Shown here: positions 19,348 to 31,332 of the stretch, in pieces | Layout: every line of letters begins with the position of its first letter | Position numbering within the stretch: the first letter of the stretch is position 1 | Assembly: GCA_963854735.1 (NCBI GenBank) | Contig: OY978097.1 | Location: 2,418,001 to 2,482,000, forward strand | DNA length: 64,000 nt | Direction of reading: 5' to 3' | Source: Marvania coccoides | Taxonomy: Eukaryota; Chlorophyta; Trebouxiophyceae; Chlorellales; Chlorellaceae | Notes under the pieces: generated by a model | The model's database searches: none | What the model was told of the DNA's origin: nothing | What the model saw: the letters and a program-made list of their open reading frames with translations, nothing else | Program-made: the position numbers and the translations under genes

Positions 19348-22292
19348 TTACCGGCTGCCACCACTACCAACACCTTCAGAGGGAATGCCCGGCTTCTTTC
19401 TCGCCGCGCTCAGCGCAGCAAGGAACGCTGCGTCGCGCGTGGTGGGCAGCACCCTGCCCTTTACAGCAGGAAGCGCGCTGGCCACCGCTGACGGCTTCCT
19501 CGACTTGTACACCTGGCGACACGCCTCCAGAACCTGTTTTTGCAGAGGAAAAGAAAGATAGTTAACTTTCCTCTTCATTTCTTCCTTGCTCTGTACGATG
19601 TCTCTCCTCACCTCCTTTGCGTCGCCCTTGGTCATGTCTTGGTCAGAGTTCACGCGCGCAGCCAGCAGGTTGGACAGTAACACCGGGCTGATGCCCGGGG
19701 CGCTGCCCAGCAGCGCAGTGTACGATAGTTCAAACGCCTCCACGCTGTCGCTCGACACAAAATCGGTGATGTCAGACAGCGCCTGGCACTCCGCATTGGC
19801 GCGCTCCGCGGGCACCAGCGCCCCGAAGAACGCGGCAATCTGGGTGGCGTCGCGCCGCAGCGCCTTGACGTCGGCCTCCTCCACAGACCGCAGCTGCATC
19901 GTCACCGCCGCCACAAAGTGCGCAGTGGTTTCGGACAGCAGGCGACCCACCAGCCGGGAAAAAACTTGCGGGTACAACCATGCGTTGAAGTCGCGCATGA
20001 AGTCTTCCAAGGTGGCCAGCACGCTGCCGGTGACGCTGCCAGAGGTCCACCCATTGGTGCACCCCACTCTGCCAAACAAATCCTCAAATCCTGGGTCTCC
20101 AAACACAGTGCCGGCGCACGCCACCAGCGCCGCGTCCACCACGGCGTCAAACCCAACGCAGGCCTCCGTCAAAGCATCATCGTCGGCGGCGGCGGAAGAG
20201 GCAGCCGCAGCGGCGTCAGAAGTCGTTGCGGCAGACCGCGCGCGCGCGGCAAACTCCAGTCCCAGCTCCCGGCAGCGATGGGCGTTGTTGGCCACCGCGC
20301 ACAGCACCTCCAGCGTGTGCGTTGCAGAGGAGAGCTTGGCGGTGGTGGCCTGCTGGAAAGACCGCAGCATGCGGGAAGCCTCGGTGGCCACGCGACGAAT
20401 CAACGCGGGCCCCGCCGGCGCTGCCACCGCCAGCTGCTCATCCAGGATGCGGAACAGGTCCACTGGGGCAGGGGTCCACAACCGTCCATCTGCATCCTGC
20501 TCGGGCTCCGCCTTGAAGTCGGCCTCGACGATGTTGTTGAGCCATGACACGAGGGTGGAAGACACGCGGTTGACGTAGGTTTTGAGCAGCAGTGACACCC
20601 CCGCGCTGCCCGCCTCTCCACCCACGCCTGCACACAAAAAATGATACTTGGGAGAGTGTTGAAATTTATATCATGGCGAAAATAATCTCTAGCCCAGAAT
20701 TTAGTTACCTGTCGAGTTGTCGAAAAAGCTCAAGGAGGACGTCAAAGGCGCTGCCGTTGCTGTCTTGTTGCTGATCTTTTGCAGCGTCACCTGGTAGTCC
20801 TCAACCCACCGCAGCACCACCAGGATGTCTTTGTTGGACAACCTGGAGGCCGACAGCCCCACCAGGTCCAGCAAGCTGCCTATCTGCGAGTGCAGCTCGC
20901 CGCACAGCGCGGGCAGCACAGCATAATGGGGGGGGAAACAGCCGTGCACGTGGTCCCGCGCCGCCTGCAGCTCCCCCACCAGGTCCTTGGCTTCTTGCAG
21001 GACCGACTTCAGCAGCTCCTCGACTGCGGCGTCCTCTGCCAGCAGCTTGGAGCAACGCTGCAGCAGCGGCGCAAATGACTCCTGCAGCGAAGACGCCAGC
21101 TGCTGCATGCACCGCGACCGCCACCCCTTGCGCAGCTTGCTGCCTCCTGCAACAAGATCAAATTAAAACGAACAAGCGATACGGTTAAAGAAATTTTGAA
21201 ACGACAAGAAAGGCCCATAAACACACATCTCAATCACACGTCCCCACACGATTTTGGAAGCCGAGCACCCAACTGGGAAGTATTAGAACACAAGAAAGGC
21301 CCTCGCCGCCGCCCTGGCAACCTCCAGAGCAGCTTTCAATTTATATAGAGGAAAAACAATCCACAGCGTTCCTGGGCTTGGTGCACACACTTTGAAACCC
21401 CTCCTCCCCCAAAAATATAATTTTGTTTATTTGCTTATTTATTATATATATATATATATATTTAAACGTTTATTACCTTGCCCTGCCGCCAACAGCTCTC
21501 TCTCCACGCCCTCCTGGATCTCCACCACCTGCAGCGCCGCCACCAACAGCGCCGGGCGCTGCCTGGCCACCCTCCTGAACCCCCTCACCACCGCCCACAG
21601 CCTGTCCTCCACCGCCGCCATCGCTCGCCGCACCTGCGCAAAATAAAACTCGAGGCTGGGAACAGACAGCTGCCGGCTGCCCTGCTGCGCCTTGAACGTG
21701 TCCAGCGTCAGCTGCACTTTGACCACCGTAGCCTCCAGCTCGGCGGCGCAGAGGTAGGCTCGGACGATGCTGTTTTCTCCTCCGCTGCTGCTGCTGCGCC
21801 CTCCGGCGAGCAGCCTTTCTGCTTCTGCGGCCTGCGCGGGCAGCGCAGCCACAAGCTCCGCGTTCTTTATTGTTTGCCGCATGTTGGAGTGCACCGTGCC
21901 CAACCTGCGGATGTCAGCTCCTGCGTCCACAAGGGAAGCGCTCTCAGCGCAGAGGGCCTCTATCGAGGCGAAGCCCGACTCAAAGGCCGCCAGGGCTTCT
22001 TCTGCCCGCGCCAGGTTGTCCAGCCCGCCCCTCAGGTCACGCACCTGGGCAGAGAGGGCGGCGCTGAGGCGGGACTTGTTGGCCTGCTGCTCGTCGTGGG
22101 TCTCCGCCAGCAGCGCTTCGAGCTTGCGCAGATCATCGGGGGAGTGGAACAGCTTTTCTAGGTGCTGAACAGCCTCCCGGCGGGCCAAAACCGCCTGAAA
22201 ATCAAATGAAAGTAATTGAGAACTAAAGATACGTGTGTGAAGCTATGAGCTTTGATGGCAATCCAAATACTTGCCTCTTCCGCGGTGGTCAT
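19348..22292 (-). CDS. SEC6: Exocyst complex subunit SEC6 (EXOC3)
   Basis: Five exons on the minus strand: 22292-22275 (18 nt, MTTAEE), 22194-21477, 21146-20709, 20627-19612, 19533-19348; 791 aa (Arabidopsis SEC6 is 752). SEC6 is a core subunit of the complex tethering secretory vesicles to the plasma membrane. The N-terminal coiled region has EEALAAFESGFASIEALCAE, and later blocks are CFPPHYAVLPALCGELHSQI and LSNKDILVVLRWVEDYQ, all matching plant SEC6 order. The first intron uses a GC donor (GAAGAG|GCAAGT). The last intron, 19534-19611, is 78 nt, in frame and stop-free; splicing it restores GDAKEVLEACRQVYKS, like plant SEC6. Shares a 371-bp divergent promoter region with symplekin. Confidence 0.9.
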
Positions 22293-22663
22293 CCTAAACG
22301 TATGAAAACTCGCGCAGCGGCATGAAAAACTGAGCTTGTTTCGATCAAATGGTTTGATCTGCTTCAAGTTCAAAGAATAATAAACTTTGTATCGAATCGC
22401 GATGTCACGATATCATAGATTTTTAATAAAATAAAAATAAAACTCTTTGCGTCATGAAATGCGCTTTTGCTTTTTGTTCAAAGACGAAGGCATTTTTTTG
22501 CTCGGTTTTCGCTGCATGTGCAAAATTGGTATCAATTATAAAAATCTGGCGAAACTAAAATGATTGGAATATACACAAGACAGCAGGCGTGGGGCTTCAA
22601 TTCGTCAATTTGAAAAATAATGTTTTGATTAGTTCGGCTTCAATTCTTTGAGACGCCGTTGAA
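22293..22663. promoter_or_regulatory. Divergent intergenic region SEC6 / symplekin
   Basis: 371 bp, AT-rich, between two divergent start codons, so both promoters must lie here. No individual element can be assigned. Confidence 0.5.
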
Positions 22664-25600
22664 ATGGCAGCAGCAGAGGACCAAGCCATTGGAATTCTAA
22701 ATGCCTTGAAGCTGGCATCAGATCCCACAGAAAAGGTGTGTTCATTTTTTTTAAACGAACCATCAAATATTTTTTGCTCGTCGGCTCATCCACACACACA
22801 CTCTTCTCTACCTCCCAGGTGCAATCCCTAAAGAGTCTTCAAGAGATCGTGATCCGCAAGGCCCCCTCTCTGATCCCCACCTTTCTCCTCGAGGTTCTCG
22901 AGCTGCAAGTAGACCCCGCCGCTGCTGTCCGAAAAGCGGTTCTAGACTTTTACGATGCGGCAATGCAGGCACGCCCCAGCGCCGTCACACTTTTAGCAGG
23001 CATACAGTGCATCCAGGCCCTTGCCTCGGACTCTGTGGCTGCCTCAGCCAAGCGAGCGGTGGTGTCCGCCTATCCCACGTTCAGGGCAGCGCTCGCGACG
23101 GCTGTGGTGGGTGTTGACGCGCCTGCAGATGATCTTAAAATCCTATGGACCGCGGCAAAGGAGCTTAGGGGCGCAATTGTGGGCCTAGCAACCAACACGG
23201 CGGCGAATGCTGGCGTGAGACTGAGCGCTTGCAAGTTTGTGGAGCAGGTGGCGATGCTGCTGACGGCAGACCGCGTGCCTGCGGTGTCGGGCGTTCTCGC
23301 CGCCCCCCGGGCATGGCCCACAGACAGCCAGACGGCAGTAGTGTCAAAGGTAGAGGCAGTCCGAGAGGGCGAGGCACTGGTGGGCGTGCTCAACAGCCTA
23401 CTGCACGCAGCAACGGGCGGTGATGCAGCTGGGCCGCTGTCCGTTGCCAGCATTCGCGCGGCGATGTCGGTGGTACAGCAACGACCGCAGTTTTTGGGGA
23501 GAATTTTGCCGACCTTGCTGGCGTTAGCCAAAAGGGGAGGGCTGGCGGGTGAGGGCGGGGGCGAAGGTGGCGGTCCCGCAGCGGCGGCGCTGAAGGCTGC
23601 GCTTTCTTCTGCTTTTGAGTCCAAGCACCCCATGGCACAGACTTGGAAGAAGAAAGTGCGAGAGGCGCTTACCGCGCTGGGAGCACCGCCGCAGGTGGAG
23701 GAAGAAAGCATCAGGAAAGTCAATACGCGTTTAACATTTTTTTTTAATGACACGCATTCAATTAGGATTGTGGTGCTGAACAGCGGCGGCGAGAGTTGCC
23801 GGAAATTATTTACTGTGCTGGTTTTCGTGGTGCTTTTCAAGGCTCTCACATGCGTCTACTAATTTATTTTAAATATAATTGAATCTTCCAATTTGTTGAA
23901 AGCTTTTTAATCTTGTTTTCCTTTGCCCCATGGCTTTCGTACCAACTCGCTCGTTGTTTTTATGTTCTCTTCCTTGCAGGCACGCAAAGCGGCCCAGGAG
24001 CGAATCTGAGCCACCTTCTACAACAACAGTACCCCTTATCACTACCACCACCACCACCAGCACTACCCCCTCTTCATTGCCTCTCCATGTAACTGACGCC
24101 AAGGTTGCTGCATTGGTCGCAGCCCAAGACGCCGGGGGCCTGGCCGCCCTGCTCCTCTCCCTGCCGCCAGACACGCTCGCAGACCTCCTCATTGCCCGCC
24201 TCCCGTACCTGCCGCCCCGTCACATGGTGCCTCCCGACTCCTTCCCTCACCTGCCGTGGCTGGACGAGCTCATGGTCAAGCTGTGGCCACAGTCTGATGC
24301 AGCCGCCGCCGCCGCCGCAGCAGCAGCAGCAGCGCAATCTTCTGCACCGTCGCAACCTGCAGCTGCTTCCTCCGACCCTCGAATAAAGCGCGCGAAAAAG
24401 GAGGCCAAGGCACTCCCGCCGATGGTCATTCCTGAGGACGTGCTGGCTCCAGTGGCGCTGACGGAGGGGGCGGCGGCGGAGCTGCGGCGCGCCGCGGTGC
24501 TGCGCATCTTGCGCAGCGTCAAGACCTCTGCCCACCTGCTGCGAGTCACCCTGGCGGCCCGGCTGGCGGCGTGCTCCGCCACGGCAGACCCCACGCCGGA
24601 CGCGGTGCTGGCGTACCTGAATGAGGACTGGCATGGACGAGGGGGGATGGAGGTGTGCATGGCGTGGTTGTACCTGCTGTGGACGGAACACGCAGGGAGC
24701 ATTGATGTTGCTGCTACCACTGCAAGCGCAGTCGCTTCAAAGGACGCCAGCGGCTCCCGGTACGAGGACGTGCTGCTGTCGGTGCTGGAGGCTGTGAGGG
24801 ATCGCCTGCCGGCTAGCGATCGAACCATGGTCACTCTCCTCGTGGAGGTGCCGGCGTTGCCAGGCCCCCGGGTGCAGCAGTTTCTGGTCGATCTCAGCGC
24901 GCGGGGCGGGGATTGGGCGACGCTGGCGCTGGTGGCGGCGCGGGACGTGGCCCTCAGCCGCCCGCCCAGCCGTGAGGCTGCGTTGCGAGTGGCCTTAGAG
25001 GCGGCAGTGTCGGTGGACGCTGACCTCAGGACCAAAGCCGTGCGGCTGCTGGCCAACAGGCTGTTTCCTGAGCCCACAATGACGGCTCCCATCGAGGCAT
25101 TTGCACGGGCGCAGTTGCAAAAGTTGAAAGAGGCCACCGAAAAGCCAGCAGCAGGAGCAGGAGCAGCAGCAGAAGAAAAAGAAAAAGCGCAGCAGGAGAA
25201 CGGCAGCGGCAAGAAGAAGGATGATGACACTGTAGAGCTCATGGAAGAAGAAAAAGAGGAGAGAGAAGGAGATCCTTCGCCTTCTGCAGAAGAGGAGGCG
25301 GCACGGCGGTGCGCGCTCTACTGCGCATTGTGCACCAAAAAGCACTCACTGCTGGAGGGGCTGGTGGTGGCGTACGCCGCCGCACCCCCCGCTGGCCGCG
25401 CCGCCATCTCCGCCAATGCGCCAGGGCTGGCAAAGACGTTTGGGCCCACCGCCCCAGCGCTGCTGGCTGTGGTGCAAAACCCGCCGGCAGGCAGCTTGGA
25501 GCTGGTGCTGTGCATGCTGGGGGTGCTGACGCAGAGCGGGGTACCCCCTCAGCCCCTGGTGGGCGCCTGCCTGCAGCTGTTCAACGCCTGTAAGGACGCC

Positions 25601-26230
25601 AGAGCGGTGGCCCCCGTGCTGCCTGGATTGGACCGCACCATCGTGCTGCGTCTACTGCCCTCCATCCTGGACCTCCCTGCGGACCAACTGAAAGCCACGT
25701 TTGCGCGGCTCATCTCCCCACCTGCCGCTGTGCTCACCCCGTCTGAGCTGCTGGCAGCGCTGCACACGCTGGACGCGGGCGGGGACGCCACGGTGATGCG
25801 CAAGGCCATGGCGGCCATCCACATCTGCGTCAGCAGTCGCGACCTGTTCCCACCCGAGGCTCTGGCCGCCACCATCAATCAGCTTTTGACCCGGGTCCCG
25901 CTGCCGCCGCTGTTCATGCGCACAGTCATCCAGAGCCTGGCCGCGGCCCCCCGGCTGCGGCCCTTTGTGATGGGGGTGATGTCGCAGCTGGCTGCCAAGC
26001 AGGTGTGGGCGGACGCCACGCAGTGGAGGGGATGGGTGATGGCAGCACAGCAGACGGCGCCAGACTCATTTCCCACGCTGCTGCAGCTGCCCACCGCGGT
26101 GCTGGAGAAGGCGCTGGAGGGGCTCCCTGCCGACGTTAAAGCAAAGCTGGTGGCGTTTGCGCTGGCTCCTCAATGCACCGTCGTTTTCCCGAAGCAGACC
26201 AGAGAGCTGCTTGCCAGCATGCAGCAGTGA
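22664..26230 (+). CDS. SYMPK: Symplekin (mRNA 3'-end processing scaffold)
   Basis: Exons 22664-22735, 22819-23718 and probably 23990-26230; 1070 aa. Symplekin/Pta1 scaffolds the cleavage and polyadenylation machinery in the nucleus. The N-terminal HEAT-like region starts VQSLKSLQEIVIRKAPSLIP. A Lys/Glu-rich acidic linker (~residues 690-760) precedes the conserved C-terminal domain with PLPPLFMRTVIQSLAAAPRL, QLAAKQVWADATQWRGWVM and PDSFPTLLQLP. The acceptor of exon 3 is not certain. The pyrimidine-rich site ending at 23979 would give an early stop, whereas AAAG|CGG at 23989/23990 joins SIRK to RPRSESEPP in frame. Ala- and Gln-coding triplet runs occur near 24300. Confidence 0.88.
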
Positions 26231-26332
26231 CTCTAATTTATGCGAAACGTGTACCCTTTATTGTTCATCCGGTTTAAAAATGCAAAATAGATCACTGTAT
26301 GCTTACAAAATAGTATTATTGGTTACGAGTAG

Positions 26333-27373
26333 CTAGCTGCCGCCAGTGCCTTTCTGCTCCGCCTCTTTCTCCTTGCTCTGTTCCGCGTTCATGTAGTCCA
26401 GCACCGGCTTCAGCTCCGCGTCCTCGTAAATCTTAAACACCACAGCCCCGTTCTCGTCCTTTGACAGCGTAGCCAGCTCCACTTTTTCAGGCGACAACGT
26501 CGTGCTGTCCATGGTCTTGCTCAGCACCTTGATCACCAGCCGCACAGCCTCCTCCAGGCTGCAGTCCTCGTTGAAGTTGCTCTGCAGCACGCTGGAGGCG
26601 GTGGAGTGGTTGGCCCCCACGCACGCCGCCTTCCACCCTCCGTAGTTGCCGCTGGGGTCGCTCTGGTAGAGCTGGAACCCGCGGTGCTTGTCCCAGCCGG
26701 CGTACAGCAGGGACACGCCAAAGGGGCGCATCCCACCAAACTGGGTGTAGCCTTGCTTGGTGTCGCAGAGGCCGCGGACGAGTTGGTCCACTGGCATGGG
26801 CTCCTGGTAAGTGAACAGGTAGCGCTGAGACTGCAGGCGGGCGGTGTTTATGAGAATGTTGGCGTCGGAGGTGATGCCAGCCACAGTGCACGCTATGTGG
26901 TCGTCAATCTTGTACATTTTCTCACGGCGAACGCCCACGGCCTTGGTGTCCAACAGCTGCATGGGCGGAGAGTGGGGGCATGAATTTGAGATAATGTCGG
27001 AGTGGAGCGATGTAAAAATGAGGAGAAAAACCAGCAAAAACTTAAACTTGCCTTTGATGTGATCCGCTTCTCTGCTCCCAGCACCACCCCTTCCTTGGTC
27101 AGCACGCCTATGCACGATCCTGCGTTTGAGATTGCTTCCATTGCATACCTGCAGCGCGAGAAACCAGGCGATTAGGGCATACACGCTCGCACAAAAATAA
27201 AAATATTTGATCTGCGAAACTCACTCGACTTGATGGAGGCGACCCTCCGGGGAAAACTGCAGGGTAGGGAGTGATCATTGCATTAATACTCGTTCCCAAA
27301 CACCAGTTCTCAAATCATAAGCAAGATGGCGACCACTTACAATTGTTGTTCTCGAATCATACCGCCGAGACAT
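26333..27373 (-). CDS. PSMA4: 20S proteasome subunit alpha-3 (PSMA4/PAC1)
   Basis: Four exons on the minus strand: 27373-27341, 27256-27225, 27148-27052, 26956-26333; 261 aa. The alpha-subunit signature is intact across exons 1-3: [86 protein letters not shown] and [12 protein letters not shown] identify alpha-3 specifically. It forms part of the outer ring of the 20S core and has no catalytic Thr. The C-terminal tail is Lys/Glu-rich. Intron 3 (27051-26957) uses a GC donor, AAG|GCAAGT. Confidence 0.95.
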
Positions 27374-27730
27374 CCTGTCGCCTGATCACGCAGTACAGGA
27401 ACAGGATATTAAAGTTTTGGTGTTTTGTAGCAACTAAAATGCGAGTGATTTTGCACCCAGATCGATCTCTAGAGGCCAAATTTTGCTTTCTTTCAATTTT
27501 TCAGCAGCAAATAATTGTGCTCCATGCAGGCAGTTGTTTTGGGGTCCCCTTGGGGTCTTTGTTTTGTTTTGTTTTTTTTGCATGTCCAATGTACCCTGAT
27601 AACAAGTAAGTTCGTCAGGAGGGCAGGGGCTCGATCAGCAGCGGCCAAATCTTCTCATTTTCTGATGAATCGACCACCACCGCCCCTCCTCAGAAACATG
27701 CATTCATTATTACAAATACGCTTAGCTTAT
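27374..27730. other. Spacer between PSMA4 and SNAPC1
   Basis: 357 bp holding the PSMA4 promoter/5' region and the SNAPC1 3' region, both for minus-strand genes. A G/T-rich tract lies at 27540-27580. No gene seen. Confidence 0.5.
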
Positions 27731-28102
27731 TCATTCGAGTTGCCCCGTTTCATCGATTTCTAAGGCCTCATCTATCTGGTGGATCACAGCCAGCAACTTC
27801 TGGTTCTGCTGGCTCAACCCCGGATCGCCGCCGCGCGCTGGCGTCTTCTCACCAACAGGCTTGTTCTTCTTCCCCTTGGCCGCAGGCGGCCGTTTCCCCG
27901 CTGGCCGCTTCTGAGGCACCTGCTTCGGCTTCTTGGGAACAGGCGCAGCAGCAGAGGGCCTGCTTCGCTGTGCTGCCGCCTCGACTTTCGCTGCCTTTGC
28001 AGGGAGACTGCTGCCTACAGACGGCGCCTTCTGTATACTGCCCTTCTTCACCCTCCCGCCCTCTGCCCCTGCAGCCCTCTCCACTTCCTCGCTGTCGCTC
28101 TC

Positions 28103-28152
<50 letters not shown>

Positions 28153-30059
28153 CCGATTCCCCGACATCATCGTCAATGGTGAAACCACGGGGCTGCTGCA
28201 TGGTGGGCTCGCCGTCAGACTCAGGCCCATCGAACGTAGAGGGCCCTGCCAGGTGCTCGTAGAATGAAGTGACGCCAGGAATGATGGGCATGTCTTCATC
28301 AGAGGCCACTGCAAGCACGCCGCCCACAGACCGGTCCGTCAGCCCCATGCGCTCCCTCCAGGGGCGAGACCGACGGTCGATATCTGCACGCCGCGCCTGG
28401 TGGCGCGCCTGGATGCGGCGGGCTGCAGCTGGCATGCTGTCCATAGCCCACTCCTCACCCACCGGGCCAGCAGCAACCGCTGCCTTTCGCCGCCCCTTAT
28501 TGCCCTTTGCAGCAGCAGACGCAGCAGTCGTAGGTTTGCCCCCCGCTGTCTCCGTCTCACTCCCCACACTCTGCCGCACCGTCGCCGGGGCCGCTGCCGC
28601 CGCCCCTGTTGCTGCGCGATTCAAGGCTGCCTTCTTTGCCGCCTTCTCCGTCGCCCTTTCTTCCGCTTTCGCAGTCAAGTACCGCCAGTATCGCCCCTGC
28701 CGCAGCGTCACGTCCACTTCTTTGGCTTTTTCCGTGGCGTACTCGTGCAACCAGCGCCCCAAGCTGAGGTCGGCGACGCCCTGCGGGGCTGCTGCGTCAC
28801 CCGCGTCGCCCAGCGCCTTCCACAGCTCCCCCAGGCGCTCCCCGTAGTCACTGCACGTGGATGCCAGGTGGGCGGTGCCCAGCCCCGGTAGGGTGGAGTC
28901 AATGTGGAAGCGCAGCTCGCGCACAGTGGCAGCGTCCTCCCCTCGCAGCCCTATAGACACAACACACCAGCTTTGTTATAATTTAGAGGTATAGCCAGCA
29001 TATAAGCCAATTAAATTTGTAGTTAATTATCCCCGACAATAATTTAAAGAGAAGCTTACCAGGGACAGCGTAGCCTACGGTGGTGTTTGGCTCCACTGAG
29101 GACGCTGCGCTCTTTTTCGCCAGGTTTTGTGCCCCCGGCACGATGGCCTTGTCCGCCAGCAGACGGCGCAGCAGCTGCAGAGCATCGGCCGGCCCCGTCA
29201 CAGCCAGCCCCCTGCCGGTCTCTGCATTTTTAAATGAAATGGAAGGACGAGGAGGAAGGTGAGCAAAAACCGTGTAGGGTTGAAATGAAAATTCAACAAG
29301 CGTCAGCAGAAGATCTCACCCAGTACTAGCTTCTGGTGCTCCGGGCCGACTCGAATCTTCACCGTCAGTGCGCTGGGCTGGGCGGCGTACATGCAGTACA
29401 CGCAATACACCGCAGCAGCAGAGATCTCTCCCCCCTCCAGGTCCCCAACCCACAGCGCCTGGTCAACGAAAGGACAAGGGGAAGGAGAAGGAGAAGGGGA
29501 AGGTGCGGCAGCCGCCCTTGCAGGGGCGGAGACAGCTCCATCGGCCGTCTGCGCTGCTAAGAGAAGCCCCAGAGCGAGTTCTGCAGAGATCCCTGTGTCC
29601 AAAATGTCCATGGCGGCTTCGTACAGCGACTGAACAAAGCTTTGGTACGAAATTTTGACTGGGCACGCCTGCGCAAAAAAAAATGAGGTTGTGGGGTGGG
29701 GGGGGGGGGTGGGGGGGGGGGGGAGGTGGCGAGGTTGATAAGGGAACAAAAAGGGCGGTGAAAAAGTGCGAAATGATGCATTTTTTAAATTTCCTATTAT
29801 CGTGTCCATTGCGTTTTACCTGGAAGATGTGTGAAAATTTGTGCTGCTTCCACGTCACCTTGAAGGTAGAAAGGGACAGCGGGGCGCCTTCCTTCACGCG
29901 CAACAAGAAGCTCAAGAGGAGGCACAGCACGTCTTGCTGCTCGGGGCGCATCAGTTTGATGGCTGGGGAAGGCTCCAGGGCTGGCTCTGGAGCCGGCATC
30001 GACGATAGCATCTGCGGCGGCGGTGCGCCAGTGTTCAACGCTGCAAGGGCCGGCTCCAT
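27731..30059 (-). CDS. SNAPC1: snRNA-activating protein complex subunit 1 (SNAP43)
   Basis: Four exons on the minus strand: 30059-29820, 29668-29320, 29221-29060, 28950-27731; 656 aa. SNAPc binds the upstream element of snRNA promoters for Pol II and Pol III. The conserved SNAP43 domain spans exons 1-4: LSTFKVTWKQHKFSHIFQ, YQSFVQSLYEAAMDIL, AAVYCVYCMYAAQPSALTVK and VRELRFHIDSTLPGLG. The long C-terminus is low-complexity: Ala/Lys-rich, a run of about 16 Ser from a CTG/CAG-type repeat (28105-28152 on +), then Lys/Pro-rich. The start chosen is the ATG giving MEPALAALNTG. Intron 1 contains an extreme poly-G tract. Confidence 0.85.
29695..29726 (+). repeat. Poly-G tract in SNAPC1 intron 1
   Basis: G runs of up to about 13 broken only by single T or A, on the plus strand (C-rich in the SNAPC1 transcript). 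Potential quadruplex/i-motif sequence. Confidence 0.8.
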
Positions 30060-30236
30060 CGGACCGTCGATTCTGCGCACTGTTTAAAACTTATTTTTCG
30101 TTGTTTTGCAGCGTCATCTGGCCTTTCGTTTGCTTCCAAAAAGTTGCAATCAAAATAATTTGAAAGAGTTGCAGGTATCTTCTTGCGCAACAGGACGCTC
30201 GTAAAATAACGGATGTATAAATGATTTTCTAAAATT

Positions 30237-30850
30237 TTAAGAACTAATAAAACTGCAACGAAGCTTGAATTGCACGAACAAAGCCGCGGGCATGCTGCTG
30301 CGCTTGCCGTCCAGCCCCTCCGAGTCCCACCACGACAGCCAGCTGCAATGATGTACGCGTATGCGCTTTGCGTCCGGACGATATTCCGGGCCCTCAGCCG
30401 ACGGAGGCGGTGCTCCTCGCGGGCGTGGACCTGGTCAGCCTCGAGGGCTTCCCTCCAGACCGCGTCCGCCGCTGCCTCCTCGGCATTCGCCAGCGCCGCT
30501 GCTAACGCGTCCCTCGCTGTTGCATCCCCCTATGCTTCCTCCGGAGGAGGTCCGCAAAGGTGTCCATCATGCCAACCACCGCTTGCCGGTGGCAGCGGTA
30601 GTTGGCTGCAGATGGCCACCAGCTCGGTGGCCAGCTCCTCCTTGGCCTCTTCAGTCAGGATGGTGGTGTGCTGGGGGCCCAGGTACACTTCTCCAGCCCC
30701 GCAGCAGCTACGACAGCCGCCCAATACCCAAGGCGCAGTGGCAGCAGCTATGGACACGGCTGCTGGAGCAGTTCAAGCATTTACTTTTAGCTTTGTAATT
30801 TTTTTTTGCCAGCCACAGATGATGCCTCGCAGCTCTACTTTGGTGGCCAT
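30237..30850 (-). CDS. Probable gene of unknown function, exons unresolved
   Basis: Minus-strand blocks look coding but need several junctions. A natural start gives MATKVELRGIICG (ATG at 30850), followed by a GC or GT donor region. Next comes GEVYLGPQHTTILTEEAKEE then LATELVAICSQ. A putative intron (possible donor GCAAGC, acceptor CATAG at ~30529) leads to a helical Ala/Glu/Arg block, ARDALAAALANAEEAAADAV through EEHRLRRLRARNIV. Two frames remain open at the 3' end (SSMPAALFVQF or GRQAQQHARGFVRAI). The protein would be ~180-200 aa, helical or coiled-coil. No family recognised. It lies ~180 bp upstream of SNAPC1 on the same strand. Confidence 0.45.
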
Positions 30851-31028
30851 TTTTGACACGTCATTTTTTTTACAAGGTTTTTTCTCAGTCCCTGAATAAA
30901 AGGTCAGAACTTTAACTTTTATACGTTCCCCCTCTCCACAAGGACAGAATGACCCAGCGCTGCAGCCTTAGACCCTTCCTCGCCCCTTTGTTGCCTTACC
31001 GCCGCCTGTCCCTTTGGCTGCCCTGTCC

Positions 31029-31154
31029 TCAGCCTGTCCTTTCAGCCCGCTTTAAGGCCTTCTTCCTGCGAGCTTCCGTTCCTAAGCCAACATGTATGCC
31101 GCCCCCTGAACTACCGCTGTCGCCTCCCAGGGTACCGCCCGCGTGGCTGGCAAC
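31029..31154 (-). CDS. Exon-like block, unrecognised
   Basis: A minus-strand frame reads Gly/Ser-rich sequence (GGTLGGDSGSSGGG) then GTEARRKKALKRAERTG and a stop. A plus-strand frame over the same bases is Pro/Leu/Arg-rich and less convincing. Whether it belongs to the unresolved gene just downstream (30237-30850) or to a separate one is unclear. Confidence 0.25.
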   Translation of the reverse strand, partial: VASHAGGTLGGDSGSSGGGIHVGLGTEARRKKALKRAERTG

Positions 31155-31332
31155 TACTTTTTAACCAGAAAAAGATAAAGTGATGACGAGGCAAGCAAGC
31201 CAGTCGGGCATTCTTGGCCAACCATTAAATTATTAGTTATAAAATTAGCTGGCCATCAATACTTGAAGGTGTAGAAGCGCGAATTCTTTGGAGTAATTTT
31301 TAAATTGACAGTTGCATCGCAATCGCTCAGAG

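Noticed and set aside
19586..20578. 330-aa open frame on + across the SEC6 main exon
   Set aside because: Antisense shadow of a GC-rich exon; Ser/Ala/Arg-rich composition, no domain, while the minus strand encodes SEC6.
21443..21462. TA dinucleotide run in a SEC6 intron as an origin or regulatory site
   Set aside because: A simple microsatellite in an AT-rich intron; nothing else supports a function.
24247..25242. 331-aa open frame on - across symplekin
   Set aside because: Same reason: Ser/Ala/Arg-rich mirror of a GC-rich exon.
28105..28152. CTG/GCT microsatellite as an independent repeat feature
   Set aside because: It lies in frame in the last SNAPC1 exon and encodes a poly-Ser run.
30949..31164. 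71-aa open frame on +
   Set aside because: Pro/Leu/Arg-rich; the opposite strand reads more like protein over the same bases.
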